The notes under the pieces are model-generated. The model was not told the DNA's origin. It searched no databases and saw only the letters and a list, made by a program, of their open reading frames with translations. A program made the translations under genes and the position numbers. This document shows positions 8,538-16,783 of a DNA stretch of 64,000 bases, piece after piece. Each line of letters starts with the position of its first letter. The stretch's first letter is position 1. Origin of the DNA: JBMDXB01 sp048594975 (GTDB lineage: Bacteria; Acidobacteriota; Vicinamibacteria; Vicinamibacterales; 2-12-FULL-66-21); contig JBMDXQ010000024.1 of the NCBI GenBank assembly GCA_048594975.1, positions 1 to 64,000 on the forward strand, read 5' to 3'.

Positions 8538-11057
8538 CTAGAACACCTTGAACACGCTGAACCGCACGACGTGCGTGCCGACCCGGCCGTCGGCGTTCAC
8601 GCCGCGAAAGCCGTAGCCCCACTCGATCGCGACGCGCGCGCCGAACGGCGCCGGCGCCTCCAGGGCGGCGCCCGCGCCGGTGTAGCTCCGGGTGCGCCCG
8701 TCATAGGCCGCGTCGCGGACAAGAGCCGAATCGAGGAACCCGTCCAGCCGGACGAGACCGCCCGGGGCCCACGTCAGCACGGTCCGGACCACTCCGCCGC
8801 GATCGTAGCGGATCAGCGCCGACGGATATCCGCGGAGGCGATTGTCGAACGATCCGAACGCGTACCGGCTGAAACGGTCGAGGTCGCGACCGGCCATCCA
8901 CGCCGCCTCGATCTTCCCCAGGATGGCTGGCGTGATCACCGTGGCACGCGACGCGGACACGCCGTACCGCTGGAAATCACGGTGGCCGGGATCGTAGTCG
9001 CCGCCGCCCGCCGTGCCCCAGGCGCGCCAGTACTGCCGCCGCGCCGGGTTCCACCAGGCCGACATCGTCCATCCCGCACGCTGCACGTCGAGCGCGAGGC
9101 GTGCGCCGTGTACGAGCTGACTCGGCGGAACCACGAAATCGGCAGCGGTGCCGCCGCCGCGCGCGAAGTGAGTGTAGTCCAAGTCGTACCCGACGCGCAG
9201 CGACATCCGCGTGGTCAACGGCCGCACCAGCCAGATCGCCGCGTGCGCCGGCCGCTGCTCGATGTTGTGCTCGTAGCGCTCGAGCCCGTCGACGAACGCG
9301 CGATCGTTGTAGGCGGAGGCGATCCCGAGCGTGCGCGCGCCGATCTGCCAGCGGCTGCCGGCAAGCGACGGCACGGAGACCGCCAGCTGCCCGTAGGTCC
9401 CGCCGAGGAACACGCTCAGCTGCGTCCCGGTGTCGAGCAGGTTGAAGTCGACGTAGCTCACGCCGGCAAACGGCAGTGGGTGCGAGATGTTCGGGTCGAT
9501 GATCAGCCCGCCGGCGAGCGTGCGGATGCGCTCCGCGCGCCCGGCCACCGCGACGGCCGGCTGCGGGGCAGCACCGGCGGGCCCCGCGCTGGCCGGCCGC
9601 GTGCGGGTCAGGTAGCGGTACCCCTGGGGCGTGTCGCGCAACATCACGTGCGCAGACGCGTAGGCGGCGGCACGGCGCGCCTCGAAATCGGGCGGGTTCA
9701 CCTCGTGGCGCACGATGTCGAGCACGCGGACGATGGGCGTGCGGTGGCCGGCGCCCTCATAGAGCTGGCGGATGTCCGAGCGCGCGGGCAGCCACACATC
9801 GGGCTGCACTTCGCGAAACTCGTCGATCTGCTCCGACGAGACGATCGCGCCGCGCAGGCCGGTCTGCGTCGCCGCGACGCGCGCCATCGCAAAGCCGGCG
9901 GCGGTAATCCAGGCACGGCCGCGGAACAGCGATCGGCCGTTGCCGGCCGCCTGCCGCGAGGCCTGGGCGGAGGTCGGCTCGAACGCGATGACGTAGCACC
10001 GCCGGCCGTCGACGGTGTCCTCGCCCGCCAGCCGGTAGCGATAGGCGTTGGTCAACGTGATCGCCAGCGGCGGCGCCGCCGCGCGCTCGGGCTCGATGAT
10101 CGGCAGCCGGGGAACACCCGTGCCGTGGAACTCCACGCCGTTGACGCGAATGCTGCGCTGCTCGAGATCGGTGTGATCGCTGCCGGCGTAGATGACGGTG
10201 TCCGAGCTGATGGTGATGGGTGCGGCGAAGCCCGGCGCCTCGAAGGTGATGGTCAGCGTGCCGGTGGCGATCGACTGGTGAATCAGAGCCGCCTGCCGCG
10301 CCGTCGCCGCCTGGTGGCGCGCGACGATCTCCTCGACGGTGAGACGTCGCGGCGCGATCACCTGCACGTCCTCCGCCGGCTGATCGGACGGCCGCGTGAG
10401 CTCGCGCACCAGGCCGGCCGCCGCCGATGGTTCAGCGGGCAGCAGCCACAGCCATCGCGCCGCGTCGCCGCGCTGCGTGGCCGCGAGCGCGCGTTCCAGC
10501 GTGGGCGCTTCGACGAACCGCCACTCGACCGCTACGCCGTACGGCGCGTCCGCGCCGCCGAGCGCGATGAAATCGACGTACGGCGCGAGCTCGCCGGCCA
10601 ACGCCCTCGAGGGAGCGACGACGCCGAGCGCGGTCTCCGATGCCGCCGCACCGCGCGTGGACGCGAGCAGCTTTCTCAGCGAAAACACGGCCGCGGCATC
10701 GGCCGGAGCGTCCAGCCGGATCAGGATCGTGCGGGCCAGCGGCAGCAGCGCCGCATCGATCGGCGAGGCTGGCGTGCCCTCGATCAGCAGCCCCGGCCGG
10801 CCGCCGGCACCTGCGACCGCCGCGAGCGCCGCCGCCGCGTCCCCTTCGCGGCCCGCCTCGATGCGGACGAGCACGTCGCGGCCATCGAGCCGTCCCGAAA
10901 ACAGCGTGGCGGCGGCAGGCGTCAGCACCGGCACGACGCAGCTCGCGCACGCCGCTGGCTGCGCGGCGACCGGCGCGACGAGGGCGAGGAGCGCGGCCGC
11001 GGCCGCCGCCGGCTGGAGCCGGGCGCTGAGGCAGGCGTATAATGGACGTTTGGTCAT
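8538..11057 (-). CDS. Large outer-membrane protein: N-terminal domain, LolA-like domain, C-terminal beta-barrel
   Basis: An 839-residue secreted protein not assignable to a named family. Residues 1-33 are a signal peptide (AVAAQPAAC). Residues about 40-240 form an alpha/beta domain with no recognised motif. Residues about 250-470 (IATGTLTITFEAPGFAAP, then DTVDGRRCYVIAFEP and FRGRAWITAAGFAM) look like the LolA/RseB beta-fold of outer-membrane lipoprotein-sorting proteins. Residues about 510-839 are alternating beta strands rich in Tyr, Trp and Gly. The protein ends FSVFKVF, the terminal-phenylalanine signature of BAM-inserted barrels. It faces the DHH phosphoesterase gene across 47 bases and precedes the VWA gene on the same strand. 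Architecture is inferred by eye. Confidence 0.65.
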   Translation of the reverse strand: MTKRPLYACLSARLQPAAAAAALLALVAPVAAQPAACASCVVPVLTPAAATLFSGRLDGRDVLVRIEAGREGDAAAALAAVAGAGGRPGLLIEGTPASPIDAALLPLARTILIRLDAPADAAAVFSLRKLLASTRGAAASETALGVVAPSRALAGELAPYVDFIALGGADAPYGVAVEWRFVEAPTLERALAATQRGDAARWLWLLPAEPSAAAGLVRELTRPSDQPAEDVQVIAPRRLTVEEIVARHQAATARQAALIHQSIATGTLTITFEAPGFAAPITISSDTVIYAGSDHTDLEQRSIRVNGVEFHGTGVPRLPIIEPERAAAPPLAITLTNAYRYRLAGEDTVDGRRCYVIAFEPTSAQASRQAAGNGRSLFRGRAWITAAGFAMARVAATQTGLRGAIVSSEQIDEFREVQPDVWLPARSDIRQLYEGAGHRTPIVRVLDIVRHEVNPPDFEARRAAAYASAHVMLRDTPQGYRYLTRTRPASAGPAGAAPQPAVAVAGRAERIRTLAGGLIIDPNISHPLPFAGVSYVDFNLLDTGTQLSVFLGGTYGQLAVSVPSLAGSRWQIGARTLGIASAYNDRAFVDGLERYEHNIEQRPAHAAIWLVRPLTTRMSLRVGYDLDYTHFARGGGTAADFVVPPSQLVHGARLALDVQRAGWTMSAWWNPARRQYWRAWGTAGGGDYDPGHRDFQRYGVSASRATVITPAILGKIEAAWMAGRDLDRFSRYAFGSFDNRLRGYPSALIRYDRGGVVRTVLTWAPGGLVRLDGFLDSALVRDAAYDGRTRSYTGAGAALEAPAPFGARVAIEWGYGFRGVNADGRVGTHVVRFSVFKVF

Positions 11058-11104
11058 GACGATCTGGCCGGTTGCGGGGAGCGGCCGGGCGAGGTCCGCC
11101 TGAC

Positions 11105-12541
11105 GTGCGCGTCTACGCGATCTGTCAGGACGAACTCGTCATTCGCACCCTCGACGACGTCCTGCTGCCCAGCTTCGAGGTCGAGTTCCTCGTCGAGAGC
11201 CGGCCGCTCGCCCGCCGGCTGCATGACGCCGGCATCAAGGTCAGCGCCGGCGACCCCCGGCGCGTGGACAGCTACCTGCGCGCCGACCTGCCGCCCAACA
11301 CCTGTTTCATCATCGAGGAAAACGGCCGCCGGAGCATCCGCAGGATCGTGTCGGCCGTCCGCGACTCGGGCGGCACGCTCATCTACGTCCTGCGTACCGG
11401 CGCCCGTGCCGCCGGCAAGGCGGTCGAGAAGCTGCGCACCGAGTTCCCCGACCTGACCGACATGGACCTGGCGGAGCTGGTCCGGCCGACCCTGGTGACC
11501 GAGCTCAGTCGGTCGATGACGCGCGCGCGGGTGCAGCAGTATCAACGCTACTTCGCCGATGCAGATCGCGTGCTCATCCTGCTGCATAACGACCCCGACC
11601 CGGACGCGCTCGCCAGCGGCCTGGCGCTGCGCAACCTGCTGAGGCGCACCAAAACCACCGCGATCATCGGCGCCATGCAGGGCGTGACCCGCCCGGAAAA
11701 CCTGCGCATGGCCAACATGCTCGACATCCACGTCGAGCAGATCGGCAGCGTGTCACTGGGACAGTTCGAGCGGATCGCGACGGTTGACGTGCAGCCGCAC
11801 TACTTCGGCGGCCTCCTGGACCGCGCCGACCTGGTGATCGACCATCACCCGGAGCAGCCGGGCTACAGCGCCGTCTTCAAGGACATCCGCGCCGACTACG
11901 GGTCCACCTCGACGATCCTGACCGAGCACCTGCGCGCCGTCGACGTGAACATCTCCGAGCGGACGGCGACGGCGATGCTCTACGCGATCAAATCGGACAC
12001 GCTGTTCTTCGCGCGCCACACCAATCGCGTCGATCTCGAAGCGTTCACCTTCCTCTATCCGCTCGCCGACGCCGCGCTCATCCGGAAGATGGAGGGCGCC
12101 GAGATCACGCTCGAGCGCCTCGACTACGTCACCCGCGCCAGCCAGGGCGGCCTGATGCGCGAGCAGGTGTTCAGCGCCTTCATCGGCGAGGCGCCGCGCG
12201 AGGACCTGATCCCCTACACCGCCGACTTCTTCCTGCAGCTCGAAGACGTGAAGTGGACGATCGTCGCCGGGGTCGTGAACGGGTCGCTGATCGTGAGCGT
12301 GCGCAATCTGGGCTACTCGCGCAACGCCGGCGAGTTCGTCAAGCGGTGGTTCGCCGACATCGGCAGCGCCGGCGGGCACCGCGCGATGGCCAAGGCGGTC
12401 GTGCCGATCGACCGCTTCCGGCAGAAGTTCGGCGAGCTTTCCGGCCCCGAGATCACCGCCCGCATCGCCCAGCTGGCAGAACAGTTCCTGCATGAGGTGC
12501 CGATCGAGAAGAAGAAGGAAGTCGCAAGTCGAGAGTCGTAA
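11105..12541 (+). CDS. DHH-family phosphoesterase with N-terminal TrkA-N-like domain (NrnA/pAp-phosphatase type)
   Basis: About 478 residues from the GTG at 11105, which has GAGG ten bases upstream; a TTG at 11072 is the only other in-frame candidate. Residues 1-110 resemble a Rossmann TrkA-N/RCK domain (VRVYAICQDELVIRTL). The rest is a DHH/DHHA1 phosphoesterase. It shows the metal motif HNDPDPDALAS near residue 165, VDVQP, the namesake IDHHPE near 246, KSDTLFF, and the DHHA1 substrate motif SAGGHRAMAKAV near 425. Such enzymes degrade very short RNAs (including pGpG) and/or pAp. The last eight codons are made of the adjoining repeat array (locus B), so the true C-terminal sequence has drifted. 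Confidence 0.85.
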   Translation: MRVYAICQDELVIRTLDDVLLPSFEVEFLVESRPLARRLHDAGIKVSAGDPRRVDSYLRADLPPNTCFIIEENGRRSIRRIVSAVRDSGGTLIYVLRTGARAAGKAVEKLRTEFPDLTDMDLAELVRPTLVTELSRSMTRARVQQYQRYFADADRVLILLHNDPDPDALASGLALRNLLRRTKTTAIIGAMQGVTRPENLRMANMLDIHVEQIGSVSLGQFERIATVDVQPHYFGGLLDRADLVIDHHPEQPGYSAVFKDIRADYGSTSTILTEHLRAVDVNISERTATAMLYAIKSDTLFFARHTNRVDLEAFTFLYPLADAALIRKMEGAEITLERLDYVTRASQGGLMREQVFSAFIGEAPREDLIPYTADFFLQLEDVKWTIVAGVVNGSLIVSVRNLGYSRNAGEFVKRWFADIGSAGGHRAMAKAVVPIDRFRQKFGELSGPEITARIAQLAEQFLHEVPIEKKKEVASRES

Positions 12542-12730
12542 GTCAGGGTCAGAGTCAGGGTCAGGGTCAAAGTCAGAGTCGGAGGCCGAGTCAATCGAGG
12601 TGCGATTCTCGACTCTGAGACCCGAATCCGACTCCCGAGTCTGACGTTGGACCATGAGTCCCAACCCTGACTTTGACCCTGACTCCCGACCCTGACTCTG
12701 ACTTTCGACCGTCGACTTTCGACTTCGCGA
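12521..12730. repeat. GTCAGG/GTCGNAA tandem array in inverted pair (locus B)
   Basis: This fills the gap between two convergent genes. Three seven-base units (12521-12541) are followed by nine six-base units of the GTCAGG, GTCAGA, GTCAAA type (12542-12595). The right side (about 12612-12725) has the complement (CTGACT, TTGACC, TCGACTT). A 17-base perfect arm (GTCAGGGTCAAAGTCAG at 12560-12576) matches its complement at 12667-12683. It could fold as a long stem and serve as a terminator for both genes. It overlaps the DHH stop codon and abuts the stop of the opposing gene. Confidence 0.85.
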
Positions 12731-12731
12731 A

Positions 12732-13892
12732 CTAATCCAAGGCCTGATCGAGATCCGCAATCAGATCCTCCGGGTCCTCGAGGCCGATAGAGAGCCGCGC
12801 CATGCCCTTGGTGACCCCGGCGCGCGCCAGCTCCTCGTCGGAATGGCCGTACTGCGAGGTCAGGACGGGCAGGCTGCAGAGGCTTTCGACCCCGCCCAGG
12901 CTGGCGGCGCGCGTGACTACGCGCAGGCGATCGAAGAAGCGTGCAGCGCGCTCGTAGCTGCCGCCGAGATCGAGCGTCACCATGCCGCCGAACCCGCGCA
13001 TCTGGCGGGCGGCGATGGCGTGGTCGGGATGCTCTTCGAGTCCCGGGTAGTACACGGCCGCGACCCGGCGGTCGCGCGCGAGCCAGTGCGCCACCGCCAT
13101 CGCCGTGGCGTTCTGCCGCGCCACCCGGACGCCGAGCGTCTTCAGGCCGCGACCGAGCGCGTAGGCGGCGTGCGGGTCGAGGATCGTGCCGAGCAGGCGC
13201 CGCGCCTGCGCCATCGGCGCGAGCAGCCGCGCCGGCCCCGCGAGCACCCCGGCGGTGACGTCGCTGTGCCCGTTGAGGTACTTCGTCGCGCTGTGCATGA
13301 CCACGTCCACCCCCAGCGCGATCGGCTGCTGATTGATCGGACTGGCGAAGGTGTTGTCCACCACCGACACCACGCCCCGGGCGCGGCAGACGTCCGCGAC
13401 CGCCCGGATGTCCACGCAGCGCAGCGTCGGGTTGATCGGCGACTCGAACCACACCATCTTCGTGGCGTCGGCGATGAGCGCAGCCGGGCGCGCGAGCTCC
13501 TCGAGCGAGACGAAGCGCGGCCTGATGCCGAACTTCGAGAGCAGGTCGCCGAGCAGGTGGAGCGTGCCGCCGTAGATCGCCGCGCTGCAGATCACCTCGT
13601 CGCCCGACCGCAGCAGCGCCAGCACCGCGGTGGTGGTCGCCGCCTGGCCGCTCGACAGCACGAGTGCCTGTTCGGCCTGCTCGAGCACCGCGAGCTTCTT
13701 CTCCACCGCGATGATGCTCGGATTGCCGTAGCGCGAGTAGAGGTACCTGGTCGATCGCCCTTCGTTGTACGCGATCATCTCCTCGGCGCTCTCGAACACG
13801 AACGTCGTCGTCTCGTAGATCGGCGTGGTGAGCGACCTGGCCGAATCTGTGAGTCCGGGTATTTCGTGAATCAGCTCGGTATCAGGCTTCAT
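12732..13892 (-). CDS. PLP-dependent trans-sulfuration enzyme (cystathionine gamma-synthase/lyase family)
   Basis: A 386-residue Cys/Met-metabolism enzyme that uses pyridoxal phosphate. The start ATG at 13892 gives MKPDTELIHEIPG; the longer open frame is only repeat array. Family marks are present: TTTFVFESAEEM, YSRYGNPS near residue 55, SSGQAATTTAVLALL, and VVDNTFASPINQQP. The Schiff-base lysine lies in SATKYLNGHSDVTAG near residue 197. The C-terminal part has LGGVESLCSLP and VRLSIGLEDPEDL-type sequence (here ARLSIGLEDPEDL). Sequence cannot separate synthase, gamma-lyase and methionine gamma-lyase activities. Both flanks carry repeat arrays; any promoter must lie within locus C. Confidence 0.9.
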   Translation of the reverse strand: MKPDTELIHEIPGLTDSARSLTTPIYETTTFVFESAEEMIAYNEGRSTRYLYSRYGNPSIIAVEKKLAVLEQAEQALVLSSGQAATTTAVLALLRSGDEVICSAAIYGGTLHLLGDLLSKFGIRPRFVSLEELARPAALIADATKMVWFESPINPTLRCVDIRAVADVCRARGVVSVVDNTFASPINQQPIALGVDVVMHSATKYLNGHSDVTAGVLAGPARLLAPMAQARRLLGTILDPHAAYALGRGLKTLGVRVARQNATAMAVAHWLARDRRVAAVYYPGLEEHPDHAIAARQMRGFGGMVTLDLGGSYERAARFFDRLRVVTRAASLGGVESLCSLPVLTSQYGHSDEELARAGVTKGMARLSIGLEDPEDLIADLDQALD

Positions 13893-13908
13893 GGGTACTT
13901 CGCTCGTC

Positions 13909-14040
13909 AATGCTGAATGCGGAATGCTGAATGCCGAATGAAATGCTGAATGCCGAATGCTGAAGGTTGAATGCGCGAACGGGTTCTCAGCATTCAACAT
14001 TCATTCAGCATTCAACATTCAGCATTCGGCATTCAGCATT
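13909..14040. repeat. AATGCTG/CAGCATT heptamer array in inverted pair (locus C)
   Basis: The left half (13909-13977) is a run of AATGCTG-type heptamers with one shortened five-base unit at 13937-13941. The right half (13988-14040) is the complement, CAGCATT-type, also with one shortened four-base unit (14002-14005). The halves are separated by about ten bases, so the whole can form a hairpin with arms of roughly 55-70 bases. It occupies nearly all of the gap between the patatin-like gene and the PLP-enzyme gene, including where the latter's promoter should be. Confidence 0.9.
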
Positions 14041-14059
14041 CACACCAGGGAACAAGCCT

Positions 14060-15487
14060 TCACCGATGGACGGTCTCGATGCGCTCGCCGCTGGCGCCGA
14101 CGATCGGCTCGATGAACTGACGATAGGCGTCTTCGTACCCGCGATCCACGAGTTCGGCGAGCGTGTGCACGCGGTCCGACCGCTGGTCGAATACGCCTCC
14201 AAAGTCCAGGGGACCGAGCGGATTATGCGCCGGCCGGATGAGGTAGAGGCCGGCAAAGCGGCCGGCGAAGAACTCCAGCGCGTCACGGAGGCCTGCAGAC
14301 TCGAACGCCGCGAGCTGCTCGCCGGCGCGGCCGCGCGGATCGATTCGACCGGCGCTCAGTTCGTGGGCGCGCGCGGCCGGCGGCGCCGCCGCGACAACGA
14401 TGACCTGCTCGGCGCCGGCGGCGGCCACCTCCTCGAGCAGGCGGACGAGACTTCCGGCACGATCGCAGGCGCGGTGCGTCTCGCCGCGCCAGGGGCTTTC
14501 CGCGGAGAACGCGATCAGGTGCGGGTCGGTCGCGATCGGGACGGCCAGCGACGCCGACAGCGCGTCGAGCGCATGGTCGCGCGCGACGCCGGACAGATCG
14601 AATGCCTCGGACTGCCGCGCGCCGCCGTCGCCGGGCACGGCGCGCCCGAAGAACCTCGCGCGGTGCGACGCGCCGACCAGGCCGAACACCAGATCGCGCC
14701 GTGCATCCAGGTCGTGGACGACGATCAGCGCTTCGCGAAAGCCCGGCTGACCGAGGTTCTCGGAAAGCAGCTCGACGTAGCGGCGCGCCAGCTCCACCCG
14801 CGGCGGCAGCGCGAGCGGCGCAGCGCCCCGGATCAGGTCCCAGAGTTCGGCGGCGCAGCGGTCGACCAGCGGCGCCGCGGTCAGCGGCGCACCGAGGAGC
14901 CGCCACGCGCCGCCGTGGTAGGTACGGCGCCGCTCCCGGGTGCGCCGGCCCGGCCGCATCCCGACGGCGAGCGCGACGACCGCCGCGAGCAACGCCAGCA
15001 GGACCAGCCGTGGAATGTAGGTCGGCAGAATCGCCGCGGAGAAGAGCTCGGCGATCCAGCCGGCGGACACGGCCGTGACCGCAGCCGCCGCGGCGTCGAG
15101 GCCGACCAGCGTGAGCAGCAGGCCGGCCAGCCCGGCGAGCACCGACACGGCGAGCAGAGCCACGGGCAGCGCGACGGCGATCGCCGCCGCGAGCCGGGCC
15201 CAGCCCGCGGAGCGCAGCGGGGTGCGCCAGCGGTACAAGCCGCGGGCGCTCGCGCGCTTCCAGACCCCGCCGGTGTCCCACAGGCGGGCGCCGCCGTCCA
15301 CCGCGGCGAACAGCACGCCGATGGCACCGGCGCCGCGGCCGGCGACGAGATCGATCCGGACGCCGGCTTCCTGCAACGCGCGCAGCACGCCTGCGTGATA
15401 GGCGCCCGCCGTCCCCGTCCCCGTGACCACCACCGCCGTCCGCAGGCGGGTGGAGTACAGGCGGTCGGGACTGTCGGGTGTGATCAT
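14060..15487 (-). CDS. Patatin-like membrane protein lacking the catalytic serine
   Basis: A 475-residue protein of the patatin-like phospholipase family. The N-terminus has the oxyanion/nucleotide-like loop GTGTAGAYHAGVLRALQEAG (residues about 22-41), characteristic of patatins. Where the nucleophile elbow GxSxG should follow, the sequence reads AGRGAGA (residues about 48-54): glycine in place of serine. A Gly/Ala-rich region with several predicted membrane segments (residues about 90-165) interrupts the fold, which most secreted patatins lack. The C-terminal half is soluble. It is probably an integral-membrane pseudoenzyme or uses another nucleophile. Its start is adjacent to the greA stop, so the two are likely co-transcribed. 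Confidence 0.7.
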   Translation of the reverse strand: MITPDSPDRLYSTRLRTAVVVTGTGTAGAYHAGVLRALQEAGVRIDLVAGRGAGAIGVLFAAVDGGARLWDTGGVWKRASARGLYRWRTPLRSAGWARLAAAIAVALPVALLAVSVLAGLAGLLLTLVGLDAAAAAVTAVSAGWIAELFSAAILPTYIPRLVLLALLAAVVALAVGMRPGRRTRERRRTYHGGAWRLLGAPLTAAPLVDRCAAELWDLIRGAAPLALPPRVELARRYVELLSENLGQPGFREALIVVHDLDARRDLVFGLVGASHRARFFGRAVPGDGGARQSEAFDLSGVARDHALDALSASLAVPIATDPHLIAFSAESPWRGETHRACDRAGSLVRLLEEVAAAGAEQVIVVAAAPPAARAHELSAGRIDPRGRAGEQLAAFESAGLRDALEFFAGRFAGLYLIRPAHNPLGPLDFGGVFDQRSDRVHTLAELVDRGYEDAYRQFIEPIVGASGERIETVHR

Positions 15488-15955
15488 CTACGCTTCGTCG
15501 TGGATGGTCACCAGCTTCACGATCTCGAACGCGCGCGCACCATTCGGGGTGTTGACGGTGATCTCCTCGCCTTCCTCCTTGTTGAGCAGCGCGCGGCCGA
15601 TCGGCGACGAGGTCGAAATCATGCCCTGCTCGACGTCGGCATCCTCGGGCATGACCAGCTGGTAGACGATCGTCTGGCCGCTGCCGTCCTTCAGGTGCAC
15701 GGTGGAGCCGAAGCCCACCCGGTCGCGGGGAATCTTCTCGACGTTCATCAGCGAGATCTGGCCGACGCGCTTACGCAAAAGGCTGATGCGCGATTCCACG
15801 AATCGCTGCCGCTCCTTGGCGGCGTGGTATTCCGCGTTCTCGCGCAGATCGCCGTGCTCGCGCGCGCGCTTGATCTCCTTCGGCAGCTCGGTCTTCAGCT
15901 CCCGGTCGAGCAGCGCGATCTCGTCCTCGAACTTCTTCAGGAGCCTGGCCTTCAT
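15488..15955 (-). CDS. greA: Transcription elongation factor GreA/GreB family
   Basis: A 155-residue factor that rescues backtracked RNA polymerase by stimulating transcript cleavage. The ATG at 15955 starts MKARLLKKFEDEI. The N-terminal coiled coil carries the acidic tip GDLRENAEYHAAKERQ near residues 35-50, which holds the catalytic Asp/Glu pair. The C-terminal FKBP-like domain ends in TPNGARAFEIVKLV. The usual SPIGRALLNKEEGEEI motif is present near residues 117-131. Length is normal. It is transcribed away from the SpoU methyltransferase gene, with 37 bases between the two start codons, so two back-to-back promoters must be compact or overlap the coding ends. Confidence 0.95.
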   Translation of the reverse strand: MKARLLKKFEDEIALLDRELKTELPKEIKRAREHGDLRENAEYHAAKERQRFVESRISLLRKRVGQISLMNVEKIPRDRVGFGSTVHLKDGSGQTIVYQLVMPEDADVEQGMISTSSPIGRALLNKEEGEEITVNTPNGARAFEIVKLVTIHDEA

Positions 15956-15992
15956 CCGGCAGATGGTAACAAATGAGTACAATCTGCACCAG

Positions 15993-16781
15993 ATGGAGCG
16001 CATCGCGAGCCGCCACAACGCCATCGTCAAGCGGTTCCGGGATCTGGCGCGCGGCGCGGGGCCGCGCGGCGGAACGGTGCTGCTCGACGGCGAACATCTC
16101 GTCGCAGAAGCGATGGAGTCGGGCGCGGAGATCGAGGTGGCGGCCTTCGCCGGAACGCACGCGCGGGAACGCTTCGTCGCGCTCGCGGATCGCACGCGTC
16201 GCGCCGGCGCGCGCACGGTCGAGGTCACGGATCGGGTTCTGGCGGCCATCAGCCCGGTGCGGCATCCCTCGGGGGTCGTCGCCATCGCACGGCGGCCCGA
16301 GTCGACGCTCGACGCGGTCTTCGCGGCGCGTCCCCAGTTCGTGCTGCTGCTCGCCGACGTCCAGGATCCCGGCAACGTCGGAGCGATTGTCCGCACCGCC
16401 GCGGCGTGCGGCGCGACCGGGGTCGTCGCCGGCGGCGCCACCGCCGACCCGTTCGGGTGGAAGGCATTGCGCGGCGCGATGGGCAGCACGTTCCGACTGC
16501 CCGTCGCGCGCGTGACGCTCGACGACGGGCTCGCCGCCGCCCGCGCCTCCGGCGTGCGCGTGTTCGCCGCGGTCACCCGTGGCGGCACACCGCTCCCCTC
16601 CTGCGATCTGCGCCGACCCTCCGCAGTGCTCCTCGGCGGCGAGGGCGGCGGGATCGCGGCGGCGCACCTCGAGGCGGCGGACGAACGGCTCACCATCCCG
16701 ATGCGCGGCCGGGTGGAGTCGTTGAACGTCGCGATCGCCGCGGCGCTCGTGACCTACGAGGCGGCGCGCCAGCGCCGGTAA
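15993..16781 (+). CDS. TrmH/SpoU-family RNA 2'-O-methyltransferase
   Basis: A 262-residue SPOUT-class methyltransferase for rRNA or tRNA. The ATG at 15993 begins MERIASRHNAIVKRFRDL, the usual start of RlmB/TrmH-like proteins, with an N-terminal substrate-binding domain (GTVLLDGEHLVAEA). The three SpoU motifs are visible. Motif 1 is LADVQDPGNVGAIVRTAAA near residues 118-136, motif 2 is LLGGEGGGIA near 208, and motif 3 is IPMRGRVESLNVAIAAAL near 232-249. The last two form the trefoil-knot SAM site. The target nucleotide cannot be inferred. The stop is three bases before the rarA start, indicating an operon. Confidence 0.92.
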   Translation: MERIASRHNAIVKRFRDLARGAGPRGGTVLLDGEHLVAEAMESGAEIEVAAFAGTHARERFVALADRTRRAGARTVEVTDRVLAAISPVRHPSGVVAIARRPESTLDAVFAARPQFVLLLADVQDPGNVGAIVRTAAACGATGVVAGGATADPFGWKALRGAMGSTFRLPVARVTLDDGLAAARASGVRVFAAVTRGGTPLPSCDLRRPSAVLLGGEGGGIAAAHLEAADERLTIPMRGRVESLNVAIAAALVTYEAARQRR

Positions 16782-16783
16782 CC

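Noticed and set aside
7878..11042. Plus-strand 1054-codon frame antisense to the outer-membrane protein
   Set aside because: Same shadow effect; composition is typical of reverse-strand GC-rich reading and no domain is visible.
7445..14040. CRISPR array
   Set aside because: Units are seven bases long with no spacers of constant length and no cas genes.
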